Source: Luteimonas sp. BLCC-B24 (GTDB lineage: Bacteria; Pseudomonadota; Gammaproteobacteria; Xanthomonadales; Xanthomonadaceae). Taken from it: a DNA stretch of 64,000 nt. Positions 10,661 through 18,924 of this stretch are shown here, piece by piece. The DNA lies in assembly GCF_028550595.1 (NCBI RefSeq), contig NZ_JAQQGN010000001.1, forward strand, positions 806,001 through 870,000. Direction: 5' to 3'. How positions within the stretch are numbered: position 1 is the first letter of the stretch; every line of letters starts with the position of its first letter. The translations under genes and the position numbers were made by a program. The notes below the pieces were generated by a model. It ran no database searches. It was not told the DNA's origin and worked only from the letters and a program-made list of their open reading frames with translations.

Positions 10661-10987
10661 ATGCACGTCGAGACCCATGGCCATCAGATCGAGGTGACAC
10701 CCGCGCTGCGCGAGTACGTGGACACCAAGCTGCAGAAGCTGTCCAAGCATTTCGATCAGCCGCTGCATGTCCGCGCCCAGCTCAGCATCGACAAGCCGCA
10801 TCACAAGGCCGAGGCCACCGCGACGATCGCCGGCAAGACCCTCCACGCCGACGCCAGCGCGGCCGACATGTACGCCGCCATCGATCTGCTCGTGGACAAG
10901 CTCGACCGCCTGCTCGTGAAGCATCGCAAGAAGGTCGTCGACCATCATCGCGGCGAGAATCCTGCGCGCGACGGCACTTTCGGATAG
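10661..10987 (+). CDS. hpf: Ribosome hibernation-promoting factor, short form (HPF/YfiA family)
   Basis: A 108-residue protein from ATG 10661 with GAAGGAG just upstream (the frame extends to a TTG at 10655). It has the HPF fold: QIEVTPALREYVDTKLQKL at the N-terminus, then a beta strand with HHKAEATATIAG and ADMYAAIDLLVDKLDRLL. It binds the 30S decoding centre in stationary phase and promotes 100S dimers. There is no C-terminal dimerisation domain, so it is the short form. It lies between rpoN and ptsN, the classic context. Confidence 0.92.
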   Translation: MHVETHGHQIEVTPALREYVDTKLQKLSKHFDQPLHVRAQLSIDKPHHKAEATATIAGKTLHADASAADMYAAIDLLVDKLDRLLVKHRKKVVDHHRGENPARDGTFG

Positions 10988-11023
10988 TCTTCCGGTCCAC
11001 GTTCCCGTCCGGGCCCGCGCGGC

Positions 11024-11491
11024 ATGTCATTCTCCGATCTGCTCTCGGCCGACCGCATCGTGATGCTGGTCGCGCCGGGTTCCCGCGATAGCGTTCTGGA
11101 CGCAGCCGCCCGCCTGCTGGCGGGCAATTCGCCGACCACCACACCGGTACTGGCCCAGGCGCTGCGCGATCGCGAGCAGCTGGGCAGTACCGGCATCGGG
11201 CGCGGCGTGGCGATTCCGCACGCACGCAGCGCTGCCTTCCGCGAATCCCGCGCGGCCTTCCTGCGTCTGTCGCATCCGATCGATTTCGGCGCGAGCGACG
11301 GCACCCCGGTCGATCTGGTGTTCGCGATGTGCGTGCCCGAGCATCTGGTCGAACAACACCTCGAGATCCTGTCGGGTCTCGTCGAGCGCTTCGCCGATGC
11401 GGAGTTCCGCGATGCACTGCGCGATGCGCGGGATCTGTCGCGCCTGCGCGGCCTGCTGCTCGATCCCGCCGCGTCGCCCGCGTCGGCCTGA
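11024..11491 (+). CDS. ptsN: Nitrogen-regulatory PTS EIIA protein (EIIA-Ntr)
   Basis: A 155-residue EIIA of the fructose/mannitol fold. The phosphorylated His is H66 in GVAIPHARS. EIIA-Ntr is a regulator rather than a sugar carrier: its phosphorylation state controls potassium transport, sigma-54-linked functions and envelope physiology in other proteobacteria. It lies 36 bp after hpf and 3 bp before hprK. Confidence 0.94.
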   Translation: MSFSDLLSADRIVMLVAPGSRDSVLDAAARLLAGNSPTTTPVLAQALRDREQLGSTGIGRGVAIPHARSAAFRESRAAFLRLSHPIDFGASDGTPVDLVFAMCVPEHLVEQHLEILSGLVERFADAEFRDALRDARDLSRLRGLLLDPAASPASA

Positions 11492-11494
11492 GGC

Positions 11495-12454
11495 ATGAAC
11501 GCGAGCATCCAGGCCCAGGAGCTGTTCGCGCAGTTGCAGGACCGGCTGAGCCTGCGTTGGCTGGCCGGCCAGTCGGGCGGCACGCGCACCATCGAATCGG
11601 TGGACACCGTCGCCCGCCGGCCGTCGCTCGCCGGCTATCTCAACATCATCTATCCGAACAAGGTGCAGATCCTCGGCACCGAGGAGCTGTCGTGGCTGGA
11701 CAGTCTGGACTCACGCCTGCGCTGGGAAACCATCGAGCGCATGATCCAGTACCGGCCGCTGGCGCTGGTGATCAGCAAGGACCAGCCCTGCCCCGAAGAC
11801 CTGCGCGAGGCGGCGGAGGAATCGCAGACGCCGCTGTGGAGTTCGCCCAAGCGCGGGCATGAACTGCTCAACCTGGTGCAGTACCACCTCGCGCGCGTGC
11901 TGGCACCGCGGGTCACGCTGCACGGCGTGTTCATGGAGGTCTATTCGATCGGCGTGCTGATCACCGGCGAGTCGGGCTCGGGCAAGAGCGAACTCGCGCT
12001 GGAGCTGATCACCCGCGGTCATCGACTGGTGGCCGACGACGCGCCGGAGTTCACCCAGATCGCGCCCGACGTGCTCGACGGCGCCTGCCCGGAACTGCTG
12101 CAGGACCTGCTGGAACTGCGCGGCCTGGGTGTGCTCAACATCCGCGAGATGTTCGGCGACACCGCGGTGAAGCGGAACAAGTACCTGCGCCTGATCGTGC
12201 ATCTGAGCCGGCCCAATGCCGACACCCTGGCCGGCGACGGCGACGGCATGGTACGGCTGACCGGCGACCTCGGCGTACGCCGCGTGCTCGACCTCGATGT
12301 CCCCCTGATCACCCTGCCCGTCATGCCCGGCCGCAATCTCGCCGTGCTGACGGAGGCCGCGACGCGCACCCACATCCTGCGCACCAAGGGCCTGGACCCG
12401 GCGGCCGCATTCCTCGCCCGGCATTCGCATTTCCTCGAGCGCAGCACGCCATGA
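11495..12454 (+). CDS. hprK: HPr kinase/phosphorylase
   Basis: A 319-residue bifunctional enzyme that phosphorylates and dephosphorylates Ser46 of HPr. The P-loop GESGSGKS lies at 158-165, an Asp pair in VADDA at 179-183, and the family signature ELRGLGVLN at about 207-215. Typical of Firmicutes but also present in many proteobacteria inside the rpoN-ptsN cluster. Overlaps rapZ by 4 bp. With ptsN, ptsH and ptsI here it points to a regulatory PTS. Confidence 0.95.
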   Translation: MNASIQAQELFAQLQDRLSLRWLAGQSGGTRTIESVDTVARRPSLAGYLNIIYPNKVQILGTEELSWLDSLDSRLRWETIERMIQYRPLALVISKDQPCPEDLREAAEESQTPLWSSPKRGHELLNLVQYHLARVLAPRVTLHGVFMEVYSIGVLITGESGSGKSELALELITRGHRLVADDAPEFTQIAPDVLDGACPELLQDLLELRGLGVLNIREMFGDTAVKRNKYLRLIVHLSRPNADTLAGDGDGMVRLTGDLGVRRVLDLDVPLITLPVMPGRNLAVLTEAATRTHILRTKGLDPAAAFLARHSHFLERSTP

Positions 12455-13326
12455 GCGACACCGCCGCCCCGATGCTCTATCTCGTCAGCGGCCTGTCGGG
12501 CAGCGGCAAGTCGGTCGCGCTGCGCACGTTCGAGGACCTCGGTTTCTACTGCGTCGACAACCTGCCGGCGGGAATGCTGGCCGACTTCGTCGCCAACGTC
12601 ACCCGGGCCGACGAACCGCCCGGGCGACTCGCGGTGGGCATCGATGTCCGCAACCGCCACACCGACCTGTCCAGGGTGCCGACCTGGCTGTCGGATGTCG
12701 GCCGCCTCGGCCTCGACCCGCGCCTGGTGTTCTTCGAGACCGGTAACGAGGTGCTGCTGCGCCGCTTCGCCGACACCCGCCGTCGGCACCCGCTCGGGCG
12801 CGCCGGCCTGTCGCTGGCCGATGCCATCGCACTCGAGCGCACGCTGCTTCGGCCGCTGCGCGCGCTCGCCGACACGGTCATCGACACCAGCGACCTCAAC
12901 GTCCATCAGCTGCGGCGGCGGATCGTCACCGAACTCCAGCTGTCGGATGACGACTCAGTCTCGCTGCTGTTCGAATCCTTCGCCTACCGGCGCGGTGTGC
13001 CGGCCGATGCGGATTTCGTCTTCGATGCACGCGCGCTGCCCAATCCGCACTGGGATCCGCGCATGCGGCCGCTGTCGGGGCGCGACGTCGATGTGCGCAC
13101 CTGGTTCGAGGGGCACCCGGAAGTCGGCGACTACAGCGCGCAGGTCGCCCAGTTCCTGGACACCTGGCTGCCGCGCATGCGCAGCGCCACGCGCAGCTAC
13201 GTCACCGTCGCCTTCGGCTGCAGCGGCGGCCGGCACCGTTCGGTGTATCTGGCCGAAGTGCTGGCGCGGCACGCACGCGAGCAGGGCTGGCGGGACGTCG
13301 CCACCTACCACCGCGAGCTCGACTGA
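12451..13326 (+). CDS. rapZ: RNase adapter protein RapZ
   Basis: A 291-residue protein with an N-terminal P-loop domain (GLSGSGKS at 14-21) and a conserved C-terminal domain with GCSGGRHRS. In E. coli RapZ binds GlcN6P, brings the sRNA GlmZ to RNase E and so tunes glmS for cell-wall precursor supply. Whether GlmY/GlmZ-type RNAs exist in this lineage cannot be told from the window. The gene is coupled to hprK by overlapping start and stop. Confidence 0.95.
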   Translation: MSDTAAPMLYLVSGLSGSGKSVALRTFEDLGFYCVDNLPAGMLADFVANVTRADEPPGRLAVGIDVRNRHTDLSRVPTWLSDVGRLGLDPRLVFFETGNEVLLRRFADTRRRHPLGRAGLSLADAIALERTLLRPLRALADTVIDTSDLNVHQLRRRIVTELQLSDDDSVSLLFESFAYRRGVPADADFVFDARALPNPHWDPRMRPLSGRDVDVRTWFEGHPEVGDYSAQVAQFLDTWLPRMRSATRSYVTVAFGCSGGRHRSVYLAEVLARHAREQGWRDVATYHRELD

Positions 13327-13402
13327 GGCGGCCGCCTGTCCGGATGCGGCGTTTCGTCCCGACAGCTTCCGGCCGGTCACCCCGCTCTGCTACCGTCCGC
13401 GC

Positions 13403-13795
13403 ATGAGCGTTGGCGTACTCCTGTTGACCCACGAAGGCATCGGCACGGCGATCCACGCGGTCGCGACCCGGCTGCTGACCCGTCTGCCGTTGAAGACGGC
13501 GGTGTTCGAAGTGCCGTTCGATGCGTCCATCGAGTCGGCCCTGCCGCGCGCGAGTGCGGCGCTGCGGACGGTGGACGACGGTGACGGGGTGCTGATCCTC
13601 ACCGATCTGTACGGCGCGACCCCGAGCAACGTCGCCGCCGCGCTGGCCCGGCTCGGCACACCCGCACGGCGGGTGTCCGCGCTCAGCCTGCCGATGCTGC
13701 TGCGGGTGATGAACTATCCTGAGCAGGCGCTCGATCAGATCCCCGCCACGGCCGCCGCGGGCGCGCGCAATGGTGTCGTCCTCGACGACGCCTGA
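13403..13795 (+). CDS. PTS EIIA component, mannose family
   Basis: A 130-residue EIIA-Man-type domain. It begins SVGVLLLTHEGIG with the phosphorylatable His at residue 10, and carries ILTDLYGATPSN, the family core. It stands alone, with no EIIB, EIIC or EIID partner in the window, so it probably relays phosphate for regulation. It lies 76 bp after rapZ and upstream of ptsH and ptsI. I do not assign a symbol because manX normally implies a full permease. Confidence 0.88.
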   Translation: MSVGVLLLTHEGIGTAIHAVATRLLTRLPLKTAVFEVPFDASIESALPRASAALRTVDDGDGVLILTDLYGATPSNVAAALARLGTPARRVSALSLPMLLRVMNYPEQALDQIPATAAAGARNGVVLDDA

Positions 13796-13838
13796 GCCGG
13801 ACGCCACCCCACGCCGCCCCAAGGACAGGCCCTTCCCG

Positions 13839-14108
13839 ATGATCGAACGTGAACTCCTCGTCGCCAACAAGCTCGGCCTGCACGCGCGCGCCACGGCGAA
13901 ACTCGTGCAGGTGCTGTCGGGTTTCCGCAGCAACGCCACGCTCGTCGCCAAGGGTCGCGAGGTCAACGCCAAGAGCATCATGGGCGTGATGCTGCTGGCC
14001 GCCGGCCACGGCACCCGGGTGGTGTTGCGGCTCGACGGCGACGACGAGACCGACGCGATGGACGCGGCCGCGGCGCTGTTCGAGCGCAGGTTCGACGAGG
14101 AAGGCTGA
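13839..14108 (+). CDS. ptsH: Phosphocarrier protein HPr
   Basis: An 89-residue HPr. H15 (LGLHARAT) accepts phosphate from enzyme I and S46 (NAKSIMGVM) is the HprK target, so both regulatory sites are intact. The start is ATG 13839 with AAGGACAGG at 13821; the frame runs open to 13770 but that part is not HPr-like. Its TGA shares one base with the ptsI start. Confidence 0.97.
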   Translation: MIERELLVANKLGLHARATAKLVQVLSGFRSNATLVAKGREVNAKSIMGVMLLAAGHGTRVVLRLDGDDETDAMDAAAALFERRFDEEG

Positions 14109-15841
14109 TGCGGCACGGCCTGCACGGACAGGGCGCATCGCGGGGCAATGCGCTCGGACGCGCCCGCGTGCGCGAGCCGCATGCGCTGGAGGTCGCCGAG
14201 ACCCGCATCGCCGCCGACGAGGCGCCGGCGGAACTCGCCCGCCTGCATGCGGCGATCGACCACGTCCGCGCCGACATCCGTGCGATGCGCGACCAGTTGC
14301 ACGGCGCGCTGGCGCACGAGGTGGGCGAGTTTCTCGACCTGCACACCCTGCTGCTCGACGATCCCGAACTGCTCCAGGGCCTCGACGATCTGGTGATGAG
14401 CGGCCTCTACGGCGCCGACTACGCGCTGCGCCTGCAGCGCGACCGGCTCGCGGCCGTGTTCGAGGGCATGGACGACGCCTACTTCCGCAGCCGCATCGAG
14501 GACATCGACCATGTGATCGGACGCGTGCATGCCGCCCTGCACGCGCACGAGGCCGAGCTCCAGGGCGTCGCCGGCGAGATCCTGGTCACCGATGCGATCG
14601 CGCCGTCGGAGATCGGCCGGCTGCACGCCCGCGGCGTGCTCGGCGTGGTGACCTCGACCGGCAGCACACTCTCGCACTCGGCGATCCTCGCGCGCAGCCT
14701 GCACCTGCCCCTGGTCGTCAACGCTGCGCACGCGCTGGCCCAGGTCAACGACGGCGACGTGCTGGTGATCGATGGCAGCACGGGCGAGGTCATCGTCGAA
14801 CCGAACGCGGATGATCTGCGCCAGTACCGGGAGCGCCTGCGCGAAGAAAAGCGCGAGCGCAAGCAGCTGCGTCGCCTGCGCCGTGAGCCGAGCAAGAGCC
14901 TCGACGGCGTCGACATCCGCCTCTACGCCAACGCCGAAACCCGCGAAGACGTCGCCGAAGCGCACGCGCTCGGCGCGGCCGGGGTCGGCCTGTACCGCAC
15001 CGAATTCCTGTTCCTGCAGGGCCGGCGGATTCCCGACGAGGACGAACAGTTCCGCGCCTATCGCGACCTCGTACTCGGCATGACCGGGCGCACGGTGACC
15101 ATCCGCACGCTCGACATCGGCGCCGACAAGGCCGACGAGACGGGGCTGGCCCTGCGTGACGAACCCAACCCGGCGATGGGTCTGCGTGGCGTGCGCCTGT
15201 CGATGGCCCGCGACGGCCTGCTGGAGACCCAGCTGCGCGCGATCGTGCGGGCGGCGGGCTACGGGCCGGTCCGCGTGCTGGTGCCGATGGTCAGCGGACG
15301 CGAGGAAATCGTCGCGGTGCGCCGGATGCTCGACCGCGTGCAGGCCGATCTGCGCGCCGAAGGACACGGCAGCGCGGAGCGGCTCGCGCTCGGCGCGATG
15401 ATCGAAGTGCCGTCGGCCGCGATCGCGCTGCCGACCTTCGCCCGCGACCTGGATTTCATTTCCGTGGGCACGAACGATCTCGTGCAGTACCTGCTGGCCG
15501 CGGACCGCAACAACGACGCCCTCGGTGATCTCTACTCGCCCCTGCATCCCGCGGTGATCCGCCTGCTGCACGGCGTGGTCCGGGTGGCACGCGCGCGCGG
15601 CATGCCGGCCTCGGTCTGCGGCGAGATCGCCGGCGATGCACGGTTCACGCCCCTGCTGCTCGCACTCGGCTTCGAGGAGTTGAGCCTGCATCCCTCGCCG
15701 TTGCTGGAGGTCCGCCGCGCGATCCGCGGCCTGGACATCGGCCATCTGCGCGCGCGCATGCCCGCGCTCCTGCGCGCGCGCGACCGCGCCGGCATCGAGC
15801 GCTGGCTGGCAGGCGCGCAGCCCCTGCGCAGCTACGCCTGA
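14108..15841 (+). CDS. ptsI: Phosphoenolpyruvate-protein phosphotransferase (PTS enzyme I)
   Basis: A 577-residue enzyme I (E. coli 575). It takes phosphate from PEP onto H190 in STLSHSAILARSL and passes it to HPr. The C-terminal PEP-binding barrel carries ADKADE-type and GTNDLVQY motifs and the active Cys in SVCGEIAGD. There is no GAF domain, so this is the classical enzyme I rather than PtsP. It is the last PTS gene of the cluster. Confidence 0.97.
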   Translation: MRHGLHGQGASRGNALGRARVREPHALEVAETRIAADEAPAELARLHAAIDHVRADIRAMRDQLHGALAHEVGEFLDLHTLLLDDPELLQGLDDLVMSGLYGADYALRLQRDRLAAVFEGMDDAYFRSRIEDIDHVIGRVHAALHAHEAELQGVAGEILVTDAIAPSEIGRLHARGVLGVVTSTGSTLSHSAILARSLHLPLVVNAAHALAQVNDGDVLVIDGSTGEVIVEPNADDLRQYRERLREEKRERKQLRRLRREPSKSLDGVDIRLYANAETREDVAEAHALGAAGVGLYRTEFLFLQGRRIPDEDEQFRAYRDLVLGMTGRTVTIRTLDIGADKADETGLALRDEPNPAMGLRGVRLSMARDGLLETQLRAIVRAAGYGPVRVLVPMVSGREEIVAVRRMLDRVQADLRAEGHGSAERLALGAMIEVPSAAIALPTFARDLDFISVGTNDLVQYLLAADRNNDALGDLYSPLHPAVIRLLHGVVRVARARGMPASVCGEIAGDARFTPLLLALGFEELSLHPSPLLEVRRAIRGLDIGHLRARMPALLRARDRAGIERWLAGAQPLRSYA

Positions 15842-15944
15842 GCGCTGCAGCGCGCGTACACGCAGCGCGCCGGTTTCGCGTGCCGGGTGAGGTCACGATC
15901 CGACGCGTGCCGTCGCGGCCCGTTGCGTCACGCCTGACTCCACG

Positions 15945-15965
15945 CCCGCGTGCCGTGCACGCGGG
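15945..15965. other. GC-rich perfect hairpin between ptsI and mgtE
   Basis: A 9-bp perfect inverted repeat (CCCGCGTGC / GCACGCGGG) with a 3-nt loop lies about 100 nt after ptsI. It has no T-tract. It could attenuate read-through or be part of the mgtE leader. I see no M-box match. Confidence 0.4.
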
Positions 15966-15966
15966 G

Positions 15967-15995
15967 TGGGCAGATCCGGGGCCAGCGCGGATAAT
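15967..15995 (+). promoter_or_regulatory. Candidate mgtE promoter
   Basis: GATAAT at 15990-15995 is a good -10, with TGGGCA 17 bp upstream as a weak -35, about 60 bp before the mgtE start. Pattern match only. Confidence 0.3.
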
Positions 15996-16055
15996 GCGCG
16001 GATGATCATCTGACTGTCGCGCCATCCGGTCGCGACGTGCAACGGAAGCCGCTCC

Positions 16056-17417
16056 ATGGCCGAAGCCGTCCGACCCGACAAGACCGCGCGTCAGCTGCGC
16101 CTGCTGTCCGATGCACTCGACAGCGGGCGTCTGGGCCCGGTGCGCCGTCTGGTCCACACACTGGCGCCGGCCGAGATCGGCAACCTGCTCGAATCGCTGC
16201 CGCACGACAAGCGCATCGTCGTCTGGGGCCTGGTCGATCCCGAGGACGACGGCGAAGTGCTGGTCCACGTCGGCGACGAGGTGCGCGAGAGCCTGATCGC
16301 CGACATGGACCCCGACGAGCTGGTCGCGGCCGTCGAGGACCTCGACATCGACGACCTCGCCGATCTGGTCGAGGACCTGCCCGGTGCCGTGATCGACGAG
16401 CTGCTGCGCTCGATGGACCGCGAAAACCGCGAACGCCTCGAGCAGGTGCTGTCGTATCCCGAGGACAGCGCCGGCCGCCTGATGAATCCCGACGTGGTGA
16501 CGGTACGCGCCGACACCACGGTCGATGTCGTGCTGCGGTTCCTGCGCCTGCGCGGCGAACTGCCCGACAACACCGATCATCTGTACGTGGTCAATCGCCG
16601 GCATCAGCTCATCGGCTGGGTCGCGCTGCAGGATCTCGTGACTCGCGACCCGGGCACGCCGGTCAACAAGCTGATCGACGACGAGCTCGACTCGATCCAT
16701 GTCGACGAATCCGCCGAACAGGTCGCACGCCTGTTCTCGGACAACGACTGGGTCTCGGCGCCGGTGGTCGACGACGGCAACGTGCTGCTGGGCCGCATCA
16801 CCATCGACGACGTGGTCGACATCATCCGCGAGCAGGCCGAGCACCAGGCACTCGGTGCGGCGGGTCTGGACGAGGACGAAGACCTGTTCTCGCCGATCCG
16901 GCGCGCGGTGCGCGGCCGCGTGGTGTGGCTGGGCATCAATCTGTGCACGGCGTTTCTCGCCGCGTTCGTGATCGGCCGCTTCGAGGCGACGATCGAGCAG
17001 ATCGTCGCGCTGGCCGTGCTGATGCCGATCGTCGCCGGCATCGGCGGCAATGCCGCAGTGCAGGTACTGACCTTGATGGTGCGCGGTATCGCGCTGGGCC
17101 AGGTGGGTGCCAGCAATGCGCGCATCCTGATGTGGAAGGAGCTGCGGGTCGCGCTGATCAACGGCCTGCTGATCGGCGCCCTCGTCGGCCTCGTCGCCCT
17201 GGTCTGGTTCCACGACTGGGTGCTGTCGCTGGTGATCTTCGCGGCGCTGGTGATCAATTTCTGTTCCGCAGCGACGGCCGGTGTGTTGCTGCCGCTGCTG
17301 CTCAAGCGCATGCGGGTGGATCCTGCAGTCGCCGGCACCGTGGTGGTCACGGCGGTGACCGACATCATGGGTTTCTTCAGCTTCCTTGGCCTCGCCACCG
17401 TGATCATGCTGCGCTGA
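16056..17417 (+). CDS. mgtE: Magnesium transporter MgtE
   Basis: A 453-residue Mg2+ channel/transporter. An acidic N-terminal helical domain (about 1-130) is followed by two CBS domains (about 135-255) that sense cytosolic Mg2+, then five membrane segments from about residue 285. These include MPIVAGIGGNAAVQ and the pore-lining VTAVTDIMGFFSFLG. Inner membrane. It follows ptsI after 214 bp that contain a strong hairpin and a candidate promoter, so separate control is plausible. Confidence 0.95.
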   Translation: MAEAVRPDKTARQLRLLSDALDSGRLGPVRRLVHTLAPAEIGNLLESLPHDKRIVVWGLVDPEDDGEVLVHVGDEVRESLIADMDPDELVAAVEDLDIDDLADLVEDLPGAVIDELLRSMDRENRERLEQVLSYPEDSAGRLMNPDVVTVRADTTVDVVLRFLRLRGELPDNTDHLYVVNRRHQLIGWVALQDLVTRDPGTPVNKLIDDELDSIHVDESAEQVARLFSDNDWVSAPVVDDGNVLLGRITIDDVVDIIREQAEHQALGAAGLDEDEDLFSPIRRAVRGRVVWLGINLCTAFLAAFVIGRFEATIEQIVALAVLMPIVAGIGGNAAVQVLTLMVRGIALGQVGASNARILMWKELRVALINGLLIGALVGLVALVWFHDWVLSLVIFAALVINFCSAATAGVLLPLLLKRMRVDPAVAGTVVVTAVTDIMGFFSFLGLATVIMLR

Positions 17418-17419
17418 GC

Positions 17420-18052
17420 ATGGTGGCGACGGGCGCCGCAACCGGGTTCGGCCGGATCGAACACTGGGACGACACGCGCGGCTTCGGCTTCATCGTGCCC
17501 GACATCGCGCAAGCCGACGCGCCCGACCGTCTGTTCGTCCATATCCGCGATATCGATCGCGAGGGCACGCGGCCTGTCGTCGGCGCGCGCGTGCGTTACA
17601 CGCCGGAGCGTCAGCCCGACGGCTGCTGGCGTGCGGTGCGGGTCGCAGCCGTGGGGATCGCCGCCTCCCGCACCCCGCGGCGACGCGACGCGCACCGTCC
17701 TGCCCGATCGGGCCCGCGGCTCCTCATGCCCACGGCGCTCGTCGGATGGGTCGCGCTGCTCGCGCAGGCGATGACGAACGCACGCCTGCCGTGGCTCGCA
17801 CTCGTCGCCTTGGCCGGCCTCAACCTGCTCACCTTCGTCGTCTACGCGCTCGACAAGCACGCCGCGCGGCGGGGTAGCCGGCGCACGCCCGAGGCGCATC
17901 TGCACCTGCTCGAACTGCTCGGCGGCTGGCCCGCGGGGGCGCTGGCGCAGCAGGTGCTGCGGCACAAGCGTGCCAAACCGGACTACCGTAGGGCCTTCGC
18001 CGCGATGATCGCCCTGCACCTGCTCGCCCTCGCCGCCTGGACCTTCGCCTGA
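17420..18052 (+). CDS. Cold-shock domain / DUF1294 membrane fusion protein
   Basis: A 210-residue two-domain protein. Residues about 8-70 are a cold-shock (CSD) beta-barrel with GFGRIEHWDDTRGFGFIVPD and LFVHIRDI, the nucleic-acid-binding RNP-like motifs. Residues about 100-210 are DUF1294, with membrane helices, the signature DKHAARRGSRRTPE and an LHLLELLGGWPAG segment. The N-domain should bind RNA or ssDNA and the C-domain sits in the inner membrane; the combined function is unknown. It starts 3 bp after mgtE, so likely shares its transcript. Confidence 0.85.
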   Translation: MVATGAATGFGRIEHWDDTRGFGFIVPDIAQADAPDRLFVHIRDIDREGTRPVVGARVRYTPERQPDGCWRAVRVAAVGIAASRTPRRRDAHRPARSGPRLLMPTALVGWVALLAQAMTNARLPWLALVALAGLNLLTFVVYALDKHAARRGSRRTPEAHLHLLELLGGWPAGALAQQVLRHKRAKPDYRRAFAAMIALHLLALAAWTFA

Positions 18053-18066
18053 CTTCGGAGCCGCGC

Positions 18067-18897
18067 ATGATCGACCTCGCCTCGCCCTTCCGTCGCCGCC
18101 TGCTGCGCGGCCTCGCGCTCCTCGGTAGCGCGGCCGTGGTGTCGGGCTGCGCGGGCGCCGTGCCGGGATCGGTCGCACCCGCCGCCGGCGGCTTCGTGCG
18201 CCGCGAGGTGAGCTCGAACGGCCGCCGCTACGCCTACCAGGTGTTCGTGCCGGCGCGCACCGTGCCCCGCCCGCTTCCCGTCGTCCTGTTCCTGCACGGC
18301 TCGGGCGAACGCGGCGACGACGGCGAGGCGCAGACACGGGCGGGTCTGGGGCCTTACGTGCGCGCGCATGCGGCGGACTTCCCCGCACTCGTCGTCTTTC
18401 CGCAGTCGCCCGAAGGCGCGTCGTGGGAAGGCGATACGGCGACGATGGCGCTGGCGACCCTCGACGCGGCAACCGCGGAGTTCGACGGCGACCGCAGTCG
18501 CACCTCGTTGACCGGCATGTCCCGCGGCGGTTACGGCGTGTGGTCGCTGGCGCTGCGCGAGCCGGCGCGCTTCGCCGCGCTGGTGCCGGTGTGCGGCGGC
18601 ATCACCGCGCCCGGCACCCGGCCCGATCTGGACACGCTGTATGTCGAATCGACGCACGCCTCGGCCGACCCGTTCGCCGCCGCGGCGCGGGGTCTGCGCG
18701 ACATCCCGAGCTGGGTCTTCCACGGCGCACGCGACGACGTGGTGCCGCCCGAACAGTCGCGGCGCATGGTGGCCGCGCTGCAGCGCGAAGGCGCGGATGT
18801 GCGCTACACCGAATTCGCGGACGCCAACCACAACAGCTGGGACGCGGCCTACGCCGCGCCGGGGCTCTGGGACTGGCTGTTGCGGCAACGCCGCTGA
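18067..18897 (+). CDS. Lipoprotein alpha/beta-hydrolase (esterase/PHB depolymerase-like)
   Basis: A 276-residue exported lipoprotein: basic start, hydrophobic core and a lipobox VVSGC with the acylated Cys at 28. The alpha/beta-hydrolase fold shows oxyanion-type LFLHGSGERGDD at about 75-86, nucleophile S152 in GMSRGG, an Asp in ARDDVVPP (223/224) and H255 in ANHNSW. The catalytic triad is therefore complete. The substrate is unknown; the nearest named families are polyhydroxybutyrate depolymerase-like or feruloyl-esterase-like enzymes. It lies 14 bp after the CSD-DUF1294 gene. Confidence 0.85.
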   Translation: MIDLASPFRRRLLRGLALLGSAAVVSGCAGAVPGSVAPAAGGFVRREVSSNGRRYAYQVFVPARTVPRPLPVVLFLHGSGERGDDGEAQTRAGLGPYVRAHAADFPALVVFPQSPEGASWEGDTATMALATLDAATAEFDGDRSRTSLTGMSRGGYGVWSLALREPARFAALVPVCGGITAPGTRPDLDTLYVESTHASADPFAAAARGLRDIPSWVFHGARDDVVPPEQSRRMVAALQREGADVRYTEFADANHNSWDAAYAAPGLWDWLLRQRR

Positions 18898-18924
18898 CGC
18901 CCGGCGCAACGCGTCGTGACGCTC

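Noticed and set aside
13202..15745. 847-codon open frame on minus
   Set aside because: Antisense to rapZ, the EIIA gene, ptsH and ptsI. It spans several real genes.
15842..16055. Magnesium riboswitch (M-box) before mgtE
   Set aside because: I see a GC hairpin but none of the conserved M-box helices or loops. Only an Infernal search could change this.
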